Positions 42,371-52,910 of a DNA stretch of 64,000 nt are shown in pieces. The translations under genes were made by a program, and so were the position numbers. The stretch is taken from assembly GCA_036245525.1 (NCBI GenBank), contig BTPG01000005.1, positions 118,567,507 to 118,631,506 of the forward strand. Direction: 5' to 3'. Origin of the DNA: Semisulcospira habei (lineage: Eukaryota > Mollusca > Gastropoda > Semisulcospiridae). The notes under the pieces are model-generated. The model saw only the letters and a program-made list of their open reading frames with translations, had not been told where the DNA came from and made no database searches. Within the stretch, counting starts at the first letter, position 1; each line of letters begins with the position of its first letter.

Positions 42371-42661
42371 GTGAGTAATTGTTTTGTGTGTTTTGTGCAC
42401 TGATAGAGGCAATGACAACGATGATGATGTTCTACTACACACGCACTGAAGACAACAATTTATTCTCAACATTTATACAATCTTCAAAGGTTCAAATGGG
42501 GAACCGATCAGCACGAATGTTATGATCTTTATAAAGGCAATGTTTGACTAGCCTACAATACCTGAGTAACAAAAGATGTGTGATGTGACGCTTCAAAAGC
42601 CATGACAGATTTAGTGCTGCCTTCGCCTCTCCAGACAGAAACCTAACAGGAGGATACAATA

Positions 42662-42881
42662 ATAACCATTAAAAAAAAAAAGCACGATACACGTTTGCTT
42701 GATATAAATCTGACCATGATAGTTCAAGGGTGGTGCCAGAATAGCTTGGCGCCTCAGACGCCAAGCTATTCTGGCACCACCCTTGAACTATCATGGTTGC
42801 TCTATCTCCCCAAGCGTATGTCACCTTCATAGGACAATAGGCAAATTTAAAAAATATCAACCTCAGGATGTTATGGGTTAA
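42662..42881. mobile_element. Family C' element
   Basis: Inner ACCATGATAGTTCAAGGGTG, GCTTGGCGCC/AGACGCCAAGC; the right end CAGGATGTTATGGGTTAA is intact and the left end is disrupted by an A run. Confidence 0.85.
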
Positions 42882-43149
42882 ATGAGCAGTCCCAACAAAG
42901 AGCACATTTTCTCCGTCACGTTTTGCATGTCACCTCTGTCTGTGTCACCGCCGGCCACCTCCCACCCCTAGCCCCACCCCTAGCCCCCCCCCCCCCCCAC
43001 ACACACACGCACCTAAAAAAAATGACGCAGAGAGTGTGTCTTGGACTTGACCCGGATGACTTTCCTCAGTCTGAGGATACCAGGGGAGCCAATATGTGCT
43101 ACCAACAGACATAGCTTCAGTATTTGCGCTGACTCTAAGCTGGTACTTT

Positions 43150-43345
43150 GCATGGGCTCGTGAGAATCTATATATAGTATCTCACGTGAGAATCTACATA
43201 TAGATTCTCGCGAGACCCTGCATCCTCAGCCGGCTCATTCCATCTGCAAGAGGCGTACTTGCAGATGGAATGGTCCGGCTGAATGTGCAGGGTATCCTGA
43301 GAAACCTAAGCACGGGCATCTATGCCTTTTGGAGATAGAAGGGGC
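43150..43345. repeat. Rearranged family A locus with a second palindrome
   Basis: CTCGTGAGAATCTATATATA and GAGAATCTACATATAGATTC are overlapping inverted copies of A-arm sequence. They are followed by the 79-bp palindrome listed separately and an eroded right end GGGCATCTATGCCTTTTGG. Confidence 0.7.
43215..43293. repeat. 79-bp palindrome built from an A flank
   Basis: ACCCTGCATCCTCAGCCGGC, TCATTCCATCTGCAAG, loop AGGCGTA, CTTGCAGATGGAATGGTCCG, GCTGAATGTGCAGGGT. The CATCTGCAAG end is the usual junction between A and its flank. Confidence 0.85.
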
Positions 43346-44180
43346 TGGTTGAGGGAATAGACAGACTCTTCAGTTGTTCCTGTCATTTTATGCTTCACTG
43401 CCTTGCCTAATGGGGTCCCTTGTCTCCCCCTCCTTCCCAATCCCCGTCTCTCTTTCTCTTACTCACCCCTCCCTCTACGTCTTCTTCATTCACCTTCTAG
43501 TTCACGCCTTAAGCGCACAAAACAACTTTGGCATGGTTATGTCTGATAGATTACGCCTTTCAGGCGAACACTCTTGTGTAGACACAAACATTACATAACT
43601 TCATTTATTCCCCTTTCATTGAAAATGTGGGTATACTGGATTGACCGTGTGTGCCCTCGCCTCTATCTGTGTCGTCGTCTTTGATGATGTCTGTACTATC
43701 TGCTTGACCGATAGTGTTTTTATTTTTTATTTTTATTTTTTGGTGGGGGTGGGGGTGGGGGGGGGGGGGTGGGGGAGGGGTAGGGGTAATAGATTTTTTT
43801 TATCATTTGATTTTTTTCTTCTGTTGCCGTTTGACGGCCCTGTAGAGCGTTGTCGGACAAGTCGGCCTGCTCTGAAAATCGCTTTGACATGGAAACGAAA
43901 AAATGCTAGCTAGGAACTGTGTCTGCATGGGTGACCGTTGTGAATTTTACACACTGAAGAGGCTCATGTATTCTTTTGGCTCGAACGAACATGTTCCAGC
44001 AATTTCAAGGGTGAAATTCTCTCTTTGACTACCCCATTCAAACACAACCCTTCTCCCCCCCCCCTACCCTACATCACCCCCCCCCCCCCTCTTGTACCCC
44101 GAGTCTCATTGTGTGATACCTGTATGCGAGACCAGTCCCAATCTTTAAGCAAAACTGTCCTTGTTCAGATTCTTCTATCT
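43346..44180. other. No gene seen; G-rich run at 43741-43785 and C-rich runs at 44057-44090
   Basis: Unrecognised intron with low-complexity tracts. Confidence 0.45.
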
Positions 44181-44238
44181 GCAAGAGGCATAGAGTCTCA
44201 CGTGACCTTGCGACCTTATGAGAATCCATGCCTCTTGC
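44181..44238. repeat. Family A hairpin, shortened tip
   Basis: GCAAGAGGCATAGAGTCTCA and TGAGAATCCATGCCTCTTGC; tip CGTGACCTTGCGACCTTA. Confidence 0.88.
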
Positions 44239-45146
44239 TGGAGTGCTTCAGCACCATCTGTTCCTCAGGTCCGGGGAGACCATCTGGGTTTTTGAGTAGG
44301 GTTTCAAGAGCCCCAGCCAGGTTTCATTGTGTGAAGCGAATTAGATTTTCACACTGAATTAGCGCAGTTTTCATCTGACAAATCCACTGAGCAGACCACT
44401 CAGCAATTTACTTTACAGATTACTACCCACCAGAGTCTGGACGAGTTTCCGGGTACGCAGGGTACCCCCACAGTAAATTGAAGGGGCGGTTTAGGAAGTG
44501 AGGTTGATATTGCGAAAAACTTGTGGGGGAGGGAAGGGCACTGGAAAATATTAAATGAAGCAGGGTTATTTTGCTAGGGATTAGGCAGTATTTTTTCTAG
44601 CTTGTTGTCGATCTTTGTAGTATACGTAGTTGTTCGCGTGGAAAAATACGTACATGATACAAGGCAATCACATGAACGCTGTGCGATATATGTGGATCAA
44701 TATGGCGATCTCTGTAGCAGTACCGGCAGAGATGTAAGGTCCAAACTCGCAGACCGGCACACACTATCATCGGTAGGGCCACGACCGCCATGACCGTGAC
44801 ACGAAACAGAACGTAACCTAGTGGACGGGGGTGGTGTCGCTGTCAAGACTTCGCTAGCGTCAACACGGCATATGACCGAAAACGATCACCACCGACGGCG
44901 GCAATGGACCTAATATATCACAGACCACCATCCACCTGCCACAGACTGGCGTAGATCGAGATTTAGCTCTGTGCCTCCTAGCTTCTGGTCCAATGTGTGA
45001 TGGTCTGTGATTTTTTTTCGGACCTTAGTCTAAAAAAATTTTTTTTTTTTAAATCCCTCAAATGCCTTTCATCTGTAAGAGCTTTAGATCGGGATTTCGC
45101 TGTATGCCTCGATCCTGCTGGGAGAAAAAAACAACAACAAAAGAAG
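44239..45146. other. Family B fragments only
   Basis: GTAAGGTCCAAACTCGCAGA (near 44736) and GTGTGATGGTCTGTGATTTT (near 44995) are single B arms; no gene seen. Confidence 0.45.
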
Positions 45147-45215
45147 TGTGCTGGACCTTGATTTTGGACCATACGGCCGCCGGAGGTATGGTCCAAAATC
45201 ACGGACCAGCACACA
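45147..45215. repeat. Family B palindrome, paired-change copy
   Basis: GTGTGCTGGACCTTGATTTT and AAAATCACGGACCAGCACAC; GGACCATACGG and GGTATGGTCC both differ from the family CTTACGG/TAAGG. Confidence 0.88.
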
Positions 45216-45483
45216 ACCTGAAATTACAGACCAGCATACAGCCGTAAGGTTCAATTTACAGACCTTACACACAAACTATACGTCTGTGTTTCTGTCTCTG
45301 GCGGAGTAGGGTGAACACGCGATTCACGGGGAAGTGAGCAGGACAAAACGACCGTACAAATTGCGCCGCTTATTGAAAGGGACCCTCCGCCCAGTGATTC
45401 ATTCGTTCGCTGTAGTTTCCACTGTTCTGTACCGATTCAATTAAAAAAAAGTGAATTGTTGAATATGAAAAATACTAAAAGGC

Positions 45484-45690
45484 TATTTATTTATTGTTTG
45501 TTTGTTTGTCTGTACATCCGTCCATCCATCCATCCCTCCTTCCAGCCAGCCAGCCAACCATCCCATCCCATCCCGTCCGTCCGTCCGTCCGTCCGTCCGT
45601 CCGCCCGCCCGCCCGCCCGCCCGTCCGTCCGTCCGTCCATCTATTTATTTGTCCGTCAGTCCGTCCATACACCAACCCACCCTTCCACCA
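45484..45690. repeat. (CCAT)n/(TCCG)n/(CCCG)n array
   Basis: Tetranucleotide array with changing unit: CCATCCAT, CCAGCCAG, GTCCGTCC, GCCCGCCC and back. Confidence 0.9.
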
Positions 45691-46040
45691 CCACCCGGGT
45701 CTGCCCTGGGGGACTTGGGTGGGGTTAACTACTTTTTAGTTCCCAGGGTCACCCTGGTCAGCCCCACAGGGTGGGTTATCCCCTCTATTCTGGGGTATGT
45801 ATTTCTGTCTACCCTTGGTCCATTCACCTGTATTTTCCTTTTTTAAACTCTCCCTACTGTCTGCGCTGTCTGTAGCTCTCGATATTGGATGTGTGTTGCT
45901 AAATGGTCTTAGGTTTATTTAGCGTATTAGACCGGCTGGCGACATGCATTCAATATATATATATATTTTTTTTTCCACAATCAGTGTGGGCACCTCCTGA
46001 GAAAGTCGTGTTGCTGTCGGGACGTTAAGCAATGTACAGC
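45691..46040 (+). mobile_element. Short retroposon, copy 2
   Basis: CACCCGGGTCTGCCCTGGGG to GGGACGTTAAGCAATGTACA; the same element as 2543-2927, inserted in tetranucleotide repeats so the target duplication is not readable. Confidence 0.85.
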
Positions 46041-46261
46041 CATCCAACTAATCCATCCATTTATTATTATTTTTTTTTATATATTCGTCAGTCCACCCAC
46101 CCACCCACCCACCCACCCACCCACGCCCAACCGGTTACCATGAAACCATACAGTAAAGAAGCACTGGGAGTGGAAGTCACTGTTGTCTGCTGGGACAGAA
46201 GTAGAAACGGACCTATAATGAACTCTCGCGGCCCGAGCAGAGGATTACAAAATAATGGTCT

Positions 46262-46267
46262 TGTGAT

Positions 46268-46300
<33 letters not shown>
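46262..46300. repeat. Poly(T)
   Basis: T homopolymer of about 27 nt, 46270-46296. Confidence 0.9.
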
Positions 46301-46301
<1 letters not shown>

Positions 46302-46425
46302 CAGTGGGAAGGGTTTAAGCAGCACTTTTCAGCGAAACCCGGCCCGTGAATTGTCCAAACGATTAGTTGATCGACTGGTCGTCATAGAAACCTGACAACA
46401 ATCTCTCAGCCAGCCGGTTCCGTTA

Positions 46426-46491
46426 GCAAGAGACATAGATTCTCATGAGGTCCTGCTGCCGCATGGGTTCATGAGAATCTATAACTCTTGC
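46426..46491. repeat. Family A hairpin
   Basis: GCAAGAGACATAGATTCTCA and TGAGAATCTATAACTCTTGC. Confidence 0.9.
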
Positions 46492-46691
46492 CGTCATATA
46501 TATATAGGCCCCGTAACATCCTCAGTTTGAATTAGTTACAGAGGTTTAGTCTACGGGTTGTGTTTTGGAGTGCTTGAATGAAAGAGAGAGCGAGTGCGTT
46601 TGTGTCGGTGTGCCATGTACCCGGAGTGGTATTTTGTAAACCCTAATGAAAACCTCGATCGTCAGATGTGCATAGGGCTAACTTTGGCCAG

Positions 46692-46740
46692 CAAGAGCCA
46701 TAGATTCTCACGAGCCACTGGATGAATCCATGCCTTTTAA
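46692..46740. repeat. Family A hairpin, truncated
   Basis: GCAAGAGCCATAGATTCTCA and GAATCCATGCCTTTTAAAG; the tip is deleted. Confidence 0.7.
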
Positions 46741-46799
46741 AGACAGGAGGTGCTGCGTGAGAAACCGTTATTGGTGCCAAGATCAGTTGCTTGATTGAA

Positions 46800-47118
46800 T
46801 TTTCCAGGTCAATTTTACGTCATATGTAATTCAGGTCAATTTGTCATGTCATTCAGGCCAGTTTTACGTCATTTCTATGTTATGTCCGTTTTACTTCAAA
46901 TGTCATTCAGGTGAATTTTACGTCATATGTAATTCAGAGTCAGTTTTTCGTCAGTTTCATATGTAATTCAAATTCAGTTTACGTCATATGTAATTCAGGT
47001 CAAATTCACGTCATATTTAATTCAGGTCCATTTTACTTTGTATGTAATTTACATCAGCTTTTCATCAAATGTAGAGTCAGTTTTACGTGGAATGTAATTC
47101 AAGTCAGTTTTAAGTCTG
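46800..47118. repeat. Degenerate ~27-bp minisatellite
   Basis: Unit close to TTCAGGTCAATTTTACGTCA TATGTAA, about 11 imperfect copies with length variation. Confidence 0.88.
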
Positions 47119-47159
47119 GTTTATGGGCTTAGGGCTGTATGTCCTATGTGTGTATGTAT

Positions 47160-47220
47160 GTGTGCTGGTTTGTGATTTTGGACCTTACACCATGAGGTCC
47201 CAAAATCACAGACCAGCACA
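47160..47220. repeat. Family B palindrome
   Basis: TGTGCTGGTTTGTGATTTTG and CAAAATCACAGACCAGCACA; tip GACCTTACACCATGAGGTCC. Confidence 0.92.
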
Positions 47221-47610
47221 AACATACATTTGCTTCTCGGGTGTTTACAGCACGCAGCTAATTTCGCTGTAGTTTAGTCGAGTCGGGTCAATGCGGATAT
47301 TTTACGATATTTTACAATAATATTGGGAATTTGGGTACGTCGCCCTGCGTTGATACAGCCACTTTAAATTTCTTGCCATGTATCATTACGTCGCGTTGTT
47401 TGCAAAGGAGTCTGGGATGTTGGGGTGGGGCCCCTTAGTGGGAGTAGTTGGATGGGGAGGGGGGGGGAGGGGGGGAGTGGGGGGGAGTGGGGGGGGGGGG
47501 CGGAGATTAAGTGACACGACTTAGTAGTTGCGAACCCGAAGAGTTTATTGTACAAGGGAGTATATATTTTGTCGTTGATTACTTGCGCTTCCTCATCATT
47601 TAAATAATAT
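47221..47610. other. No gene seen; G-rich run 47450-47502
   Basis: GGGGGGAGGGGGGGAGTGGG repeats; otherwise nothing recognised. Confidence 0.5.
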
Positions 47611-47674
47611 CTGAACTTCGGTCAGTGATTTTGGCTTGTAGGCCGCGAAGTCTAACATTACAGACTAGCACAAT
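47611..47674. repeat. Eroded family B element
   Basis: TCGGTCAGTGATTTTGGCTT and AACATTACAGACTAGCACA. Confidence 0.55.
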
Positions 47675-47887
47675 CGTAAGATCCAAATTCAACACACACC
47701 TGTATTCAGAAGTTAGATACTATGAAGCAAAGATTGACTACAACATTCAGGCAGCAGTTTTGCAGGTTATTCAGTGCTATATCTCTGTTAAGGTTTTGTT
47801 CGCATTCGAGTTTGTTCGTCCAACTCCTTCATCATAAACCTCTATATTACTCCTCCAACTGGGAAAGACGGATGCAACTGAAAGTCA

Positions 47888-47953
47888 GCAAGAGGCATAG
47901 ATCTTCATGAGCCCCCGCGAATGCGGGGGCACATGAAGATCTATGCCTCTTGC
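47888..47953. repeat. Family A hairpin, nearly perfect
   Basis: GCAAGAGGCATAGATCTTCA and TGAAGATCTATGCCTCTTGC; tip GCCCCCGCGAATGCGGGGGC. The CTTC/GAAG change is paired. Confidence 0.95.
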
Positions 47954-48710
47954 AGATGGTTCGTTGCGTCTCACAGAGTGTGACAAACTCCGCTTCATTC
48001 GATATTACATCTCTTAGGCTGGGCCGAAGCGCCATTATTCTGTACCGTGCGTGTTTGCTTACCTTTCATTTGGGCACGATTCAGCCTTGCACAATCGAAC
48101 GTTTTTCATGCCAGTCCACTAGAGAACCCAGTCGACAGGCAACAGATCCTCATGAACTTTCACGGCGCTGTCATTTGCCGGTTTCGCGATTCCAGCGCTG
48201 ATTATTCTTCCGTGTTTCTCATAAAGGGCAGGTTATTGTGCCTTCCAAACGTACGATTCCGGCATGATTCTATGCTCCTCAGACTAGACTAGGCTAGTTG
48301 TTTTCAAGTTTATAAACTGAGTCTCCTCCGTTTGCAAGGGACACAGATCTACATAATCATGCTTGAACAATGGCTGCAAATAGTTTCTTTGGCCAGGGTC
48401 TGTTTTATTCTGTACGTGTATTGCTCGAGTGCAGGAGGTTGTGCAAGTTTAATTTCAAACACTATCCATCTGCAAGTGGCGTAGATTTTCAAAAGCCCTG
48501 TAACCTGCTTCCACGAAGCCCTACACTTCCTCTGAGTTACTCACAGTGAGGACATAGCAGAGTTTTTAGTCGACCACTGGTTCTTTCCCATCCCACCCCA
48601 GTCAGCCATCATCAGGTCGTAGAACTCTGGAATTAAAAATCCCAATGATACGATCGACTGTTTTACATCGCCTAAACCACCCCTTTTCATTTTCAAAAGA
48701 CTTAGAAAGA
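47954..48710. other. Eroded A remnants
   Basis: TTGCAAGGGACACAGATCTA (near 48333) and CTGCAAGTGGCGTAGATTTT (near 48470) are left arms without good partners. Confidence 0.45.
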
Positions 48711-48766
48711 CTTAGATTCTCATGAGCCCCTGCAGCGGCTGCTGAAGGGGCTCATGACAATCTAAG
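48711..48766. repeat. Family A variant with new ends
   Basis: CTTAGATTCTCATGAGCCCC and GGGGCTCATGACAATCTAAG; the GCAAGAGGC terminus is replaced, and a paired CTTAG/CTAAG end is present. Confidence 0.85.
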
Positions 48767-48824
48767 ATTTTTAGACGTGGTCGTATCTCTCCACTTTGAT
48801 TTGCGGGGGTAAAGCACTTGCAAA

Positions 48825-48851
48825 GGCTCATGAAAATCTATGTCTTTTGGC
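48825..48851. repeat. Family A right-half fragment
   Basis: GCAAAGGCTCATGAAAATCT ATGTCTT. Confidence 0.6.
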
Positions 48852-49357
48852 GTGTGGACGAAACCACGCTTCCTGAAATTGGGGGGGGGGGGGGGGGGGG
48901 GGGGTCGACCCCATCTGTGTGCAGGGTCTGTGATTGTGGAACTAACCGCCTACCAGTATACATTCACATTTTGTTCACATTCACATGCTTGTTCTGCCTC
49001 AGAAGGACGATGGCGCTTGAGGTTTAAGCTGGTAGTGACTGGTTCACGTTGCAAAGCGGTTTCTCTGCTCTGACGCGCCAGAAAACAAATTCAGCATCCC
49101 AGACTAACGCTGGCCATTGGCAGTGAAGGGAAGATTGAGTGGTCCAAGTACGTAGAAGATCACCGGGCCGATGGCCTCGTGCTTTGTCGCATGGCGCGAA
49201 AATGGGGAGGGATCCCACAGTAAATGCAAACATTGTGGGCAGACAAACACTTCATGCCAGTGAAGGAAAACGCTCGTCTCGGTGACTATACGCAGTACAG
49301 CGACAGTTGGGATGGGATGTAGACGATTTGAGCCAGGCTTGTCACTTTTTAAGGAGT

Positions 49358-49466
49358 CCAATCAGCAAAGGACCCTCTGGCCGACGTCGACCGCAGTGGG
49401 CCCGCGCACGACAGTGCGCAGGCCCACTGCGGCCGACGTCGGCCCGAAGGACCGTTGCTTGCTGGG
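49358..49466. repeat. Family E GC-rich palindrome
   Basis: GGCCGACGTCGACCGCAGTG and CACTGCGGCCGACGTCGGCC with CCCGCGCACGACAGTGCGC centre; it abuts an A right half. Confidence 0.88.
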
Positions 49467-49470
49467 ACGC

Positions 49471-49800
49471 AAGGGGCTCGTGAGACTCTGAGCCTCTTGC
49501 TAGTCGCCGTCGACATAGTCGGACATCTCAGCTTGAAGATCGTCCCATCAGCGTTGAGGCCTGCGACTATCCGGTGCGTCTCGAGAGTGTGCCCAGGGTC
49601 CCATCATGAACACTACAGACGAGTACGAAGCATGCGCATCCTGCGTAGACTTATCATCAAGAGACATAGGTTGTCATTAACCCCATGCACCTGCAGGGGC
49701 TGGCGAAAATCTGTGTCTCCCCGACAGCTCAGCTCTTGAGATCACCTCATCGACGTTCCGGCCTGTGACTGTCTGGGATGTCTCGAGTGTGCCGGCCCAG
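49471..49800. repeat. Two tandem A units (~190 bp)
   Basis: An A right half (49471-49500) and a full A copy (49657-49719) are each followed by similar flanks: CATCAGCGTTGAGGCCTGCG and CATCGACGTTCCGGCCTGTG, then GTGCGTCTCGAGAGTGTGCC and GGGATGTCTCGAGTGTGCC. Confidence 0.82.
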
Positions 49801-50108
49801 GGTCAGAGTCGGAACAATATTTTCGAAGGCGAATGAGAGGGTTCAGGGTTTTGTCCACGGGCTCTGGAGACGGTCACGGTTCGATGATCAAAGTCTGGGG
49901 AATGTCGGCTTCCCCACTCCAGAGAGTGACGGTCGAACAGGACGAGTGATTTATGTGGTGATGAAAGTTCTTTTGGGAAGCAGCAGATTTTGGATGGAGT
50001 TTGTGGTCTTTTGTTTGTGCTGGTATTTCTTCATACGAGGATATGATTAGCACAGTGTTCACCACCTTAGTAAATCGGTCTGTCTGTTGCTGTCATGACG
50101 TTACTACG

Positions 50109-50239
50109 TTAACCCATATAACCCGTGGCCGAATTTCCCTCATTTTGGAGGCGTCACACCTAACGACTATATGCCCGCTGGAGGAGATGTATTGACCATG
50201 ATAATCCAAGGATAGTGCCAGATTAGCTAAATGGGTTGA
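50109..50239. mobile_element. Family C element, inner right arm deleted
   Basis: TTAACCCATATAACCCGTGG to AGCTAAATGGGTTGA; inner ACCATGATAATCCAAGGATA and GATTAGC only. Confidence 0.75.
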
Positions 50240-50637
50240 GCAATGTACAACAAAGCAATCTGACTCTCTAATCTCCCCTTCCCCACTACACACACTCTGT
50301 GTCTCGCAGCGAAGTCTACCGTTTTTCTGAGAACTTGCTCGGGACAGTTTCTTTGGTCAAAAAGGAAACACAACGTTTCTACTACCATTGCACTACTTCC
50401 CACACCCAAGGACAACTTCTTTAGTTGGAAAGGGAACACTTCTTAGTCTTGCACGAAGAAATTTAAACTAGATTTCTTGATCACCTCTTTCGAAGCAACG
50501 CACAGCCTCTTATGGCACCAAAACCTGCGCCCGTGAAAGCTGTAGACCTTTCCTGCATGCCTGCTTCGTAATTTTGTGTCGCTTTCTCTTCGGGATGGGA
50601 TGTAGAGTCCTTCAGCCAGCCTTTTCTATATGTACGA

Positions 50638-50798
50638 TACGTAGATTCTCATAAATCTTTGCATTCGCGGGGACTAATGAAAATATACTGAGGAGCAAAA
50701 GAAATAGGACATTTTTGAAATCATCGGAAACACTTGAGTGTTTCCGATGGTTTCACTAAAGACGCATTTCTTTTGCTCCTCAGTATATATGTCTCTTG
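50638..50798. repeat. Family A hairpin split by an H element
   Basis: ACGTAGATTCTCATAAATCT, GCATTCGCGGGGACTAATGA, the H insertion, then TATGTCTCTTGC. Confidence 0.82.
50688..50783. mobile_element. Family H palindromic element with TA target duplication
   Basis: CTGAGGAGCAAAAGAAATAG and CATTTCTTTTGCTCCTCAG termini, central TCGGAAACACTTGAGTGTTTCCGA palindrome, 96 bp, flanked by TA on both sides. TA duplication fits Tc1/mariner-type mobilisation. Confidence 0.82.
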
Positions 50799-50927
50799 CT
50801 GCCAGAGATTGGCTGCAGTTGCATTTTCAGACAGAGGGACTCTGCAAGGTTTACGTTCATGACTCTCTGCTTTCGCAACTTGGCGTCTCTTTTTCCTCTC
50901 TAGTCCTTCAGTTCGGTCGTTTCACCT

Positions 50928-50993
50928 GCAAAGGGCTCAGCGTCTCACAGGTCCATGCAGTGGCAGGGGTTCGTGAGGACTTAGGCCCCTTGC
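50928..50993. repeat. Family A hairpin in tandem unit
   Basis: GCAAAGGGCTCAGCGTCTCA and GAGGACTTAGGCCCCTTGC; 66 bp. Confidence 0.8.
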
Positions 50994-51094
50994 AAGCAGA
51001 CATAGGTCCCATTTACTCGTCAGGGTTTACGCCTGTGATTGTCTCTGCTTTCGCGAGCTTTGCACATCAAGTTATCAGCTGGACGCTTTCGTCT

Positions 51095-51160
51095 TCAAGA
51101 TATATAGATTGTCATGAGTCTGTGCTGTCGCACGGACTTATGACAAGCTATGCCTCTTGC
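51095..51160. repeat. Family A hairpin in tandem unit
   Basis: ATAGATTGTCATGAGTCTGT and ACGGACTTATGACAAGCTAT; GTCATGA/TTATGAC and GTCTGTG/CACGGAC pair despite differing from other copies. Confidence 0.85.
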
Positions 51161-51260
51161 TGACAAATACCGTGCTCCATTTAATCCCCACCATCCCCCG
51201 AGACGGGGATTCTGTCGGTTTAAAGTGTTGACTGTCTCTGCTTTCGCAACTTGAATTTTT

Positions 51261-51825
51261 TTTTTTGTGCTGCCTCTCTCTTGCTCGACGCTCCCCAATT
51301 AGTTGGCATTGAGGCCGCGTGAAGAGCCCGGCCCAACACGGTTCCTCTCTTGATGTCTTTGTCCCCCGCTCTCGCCTCGTGCTCTTTCACCGAACGGTCA
51401 AATCGCTCGTGTTTTTTTCGAGCCAAAGTAGTTTGCAAACAGCCGTCCTGCCACGCAGCATTATAGGGGCTGAAAAGGGTGCTGTGGGGTTTTCGCCCCT
51501 GATCTGATGAAGGTGGCGCTGGAGAGGTTCTCAAGGAGGATGACGGGAAGAGATCAGAGGCGCGTGGCACCCTGGGATCTGGCCGCCATCTTGTCTCCCC
51601 TGCTGCCCGCAATCCTGGCGCCTTTTGACTTGCTGTTTGCGCCCTGAAATTAATTCGGCGTATGAAAATTGTTGCGTGCTTATCTGTTTGGACGGCCCGA
51701 GTCACTGGTTTTGGTCTGGTTGCTGAAGCAAATCGTGTGTGGTTTGGGCGTAGAAAGAATAGGGTCAAGGCAAATGAGAAATTTTCAGAAAATTCGGCAG
51801 AAAGTTTTGAGGCATCGGTATATAA
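51261..51825. other. No gene seen
   Basis: A 182-codon open frame on the minus strand (51220-51768) lacks any recognised family. It overlaps A-unit sequence, so it is not called. Confidence 0.4.
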
Positions 51826-51844
51826 ATGTCAGAGAGAGAGAGAC

Positions 51845-51937
<93 letters not shown>

Positions 51938-51942
51938 GAAGC
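51826..51942. repeat. (GA)n tract
   Basis: Purine-only dinucleotide run. Confidence 0.95.
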
Positions 51943-52216
51943 TGCGTTGGGCAAATCACAAAAGTGACATCAACAACAAGAAGTGCTCTAAGTGTTCACT
52001 TGTTCAACATACACCACCCATCCAGTATCGGACAGTACCGTTTCTGAAAATCTTTCCTATTGAACAAGTGAAAGACGAGAGCGAACTGAGCTCTCGCGAA
52101 ACGTGGTCGGGCAGGCCAATGTTGGAACTATCTTTGTTGGCCTGACTTCACGCAAAGACCTACTACCATGCTGCGGCTAGGAAGGCGGCAAACATATAAT
52201 TGTAATTAATCACTGA
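51943..52216. other. No feature seen
   Basis: Unique sequence between GA tracts. Confidence 0.4.
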
Positions 52217-52218
52217 CC

Positions 52219-52424
<206 letters not shown>

Positions 52425-52507
52425 TGTGTAGTCAATGAATCTTTATTTTACAACGGTAAAGATATTAACAATGCCAGAGGCAATGCCATTTTTCAAATCT
52501 GCCGTTA

Positions 52508-52518
52508 AGAGAGAGAGG

Positions 52519-52598
<80 letters not shown>
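52508..52598. repeat. (GA)n tract
   Basis: Purine dinucleotide run. Confidence 0.95.
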
Positions 52599-52600
<2 letters not shown>

Positions 52601-52910
52601 TGGCAGGGTCTGATGCCGATCTTCACTTCTTTCTGTTGCTTTGCATTTACTAGAGGAGTGATTTGGCCAATCAGCCCACACCTAAAGAGGACAGTGTTGC
52701 TTCCTGTCACCCAAAAAGTCAAACCTAACCAGCAGCGTCGCGATTTCTGTGTTCACCCGTGCGTATCTCACGAGGCAAATTATTCCCCTTCATTAGTTTG
52801 ACCGACACACTCCAGAATCCATCAACATCGGTCACACACAAAAACTTTGCAGAACGTTCCGAATCTGCTGTCCTAGTAGCGTTATACACGTTCATCTTCA
52901 AGACGCCACA

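Larger units (their letters stand above)
50860..51260. repeat. Tandem A units (~180-190 bp)
   Basis: CTCTGCTTTCGCAACTTGGC (near 50867), CTCTGCTTTCGCGAGCTTTG (near 51043) and CTCTGCTTTCGCAACTTGAA (near 51236) mark three unit starts. A hairpins at 50928-50993 and 51095-51160 sit at equivalent positions. Confidence 0.8.

Noticed and set aside
49471..51260. CRISPR array from regularly spaced palindromes
   Set aside because: The genome is eukaryotic; spacers are similar to each other and units are 147-190 bp with decay, so this is tandem duplication.
51220..51768. 182-codon minus-strand frame as a gene
   Set aside because: Overlaps family A tandem-unit sequence and shows no recognised motif.
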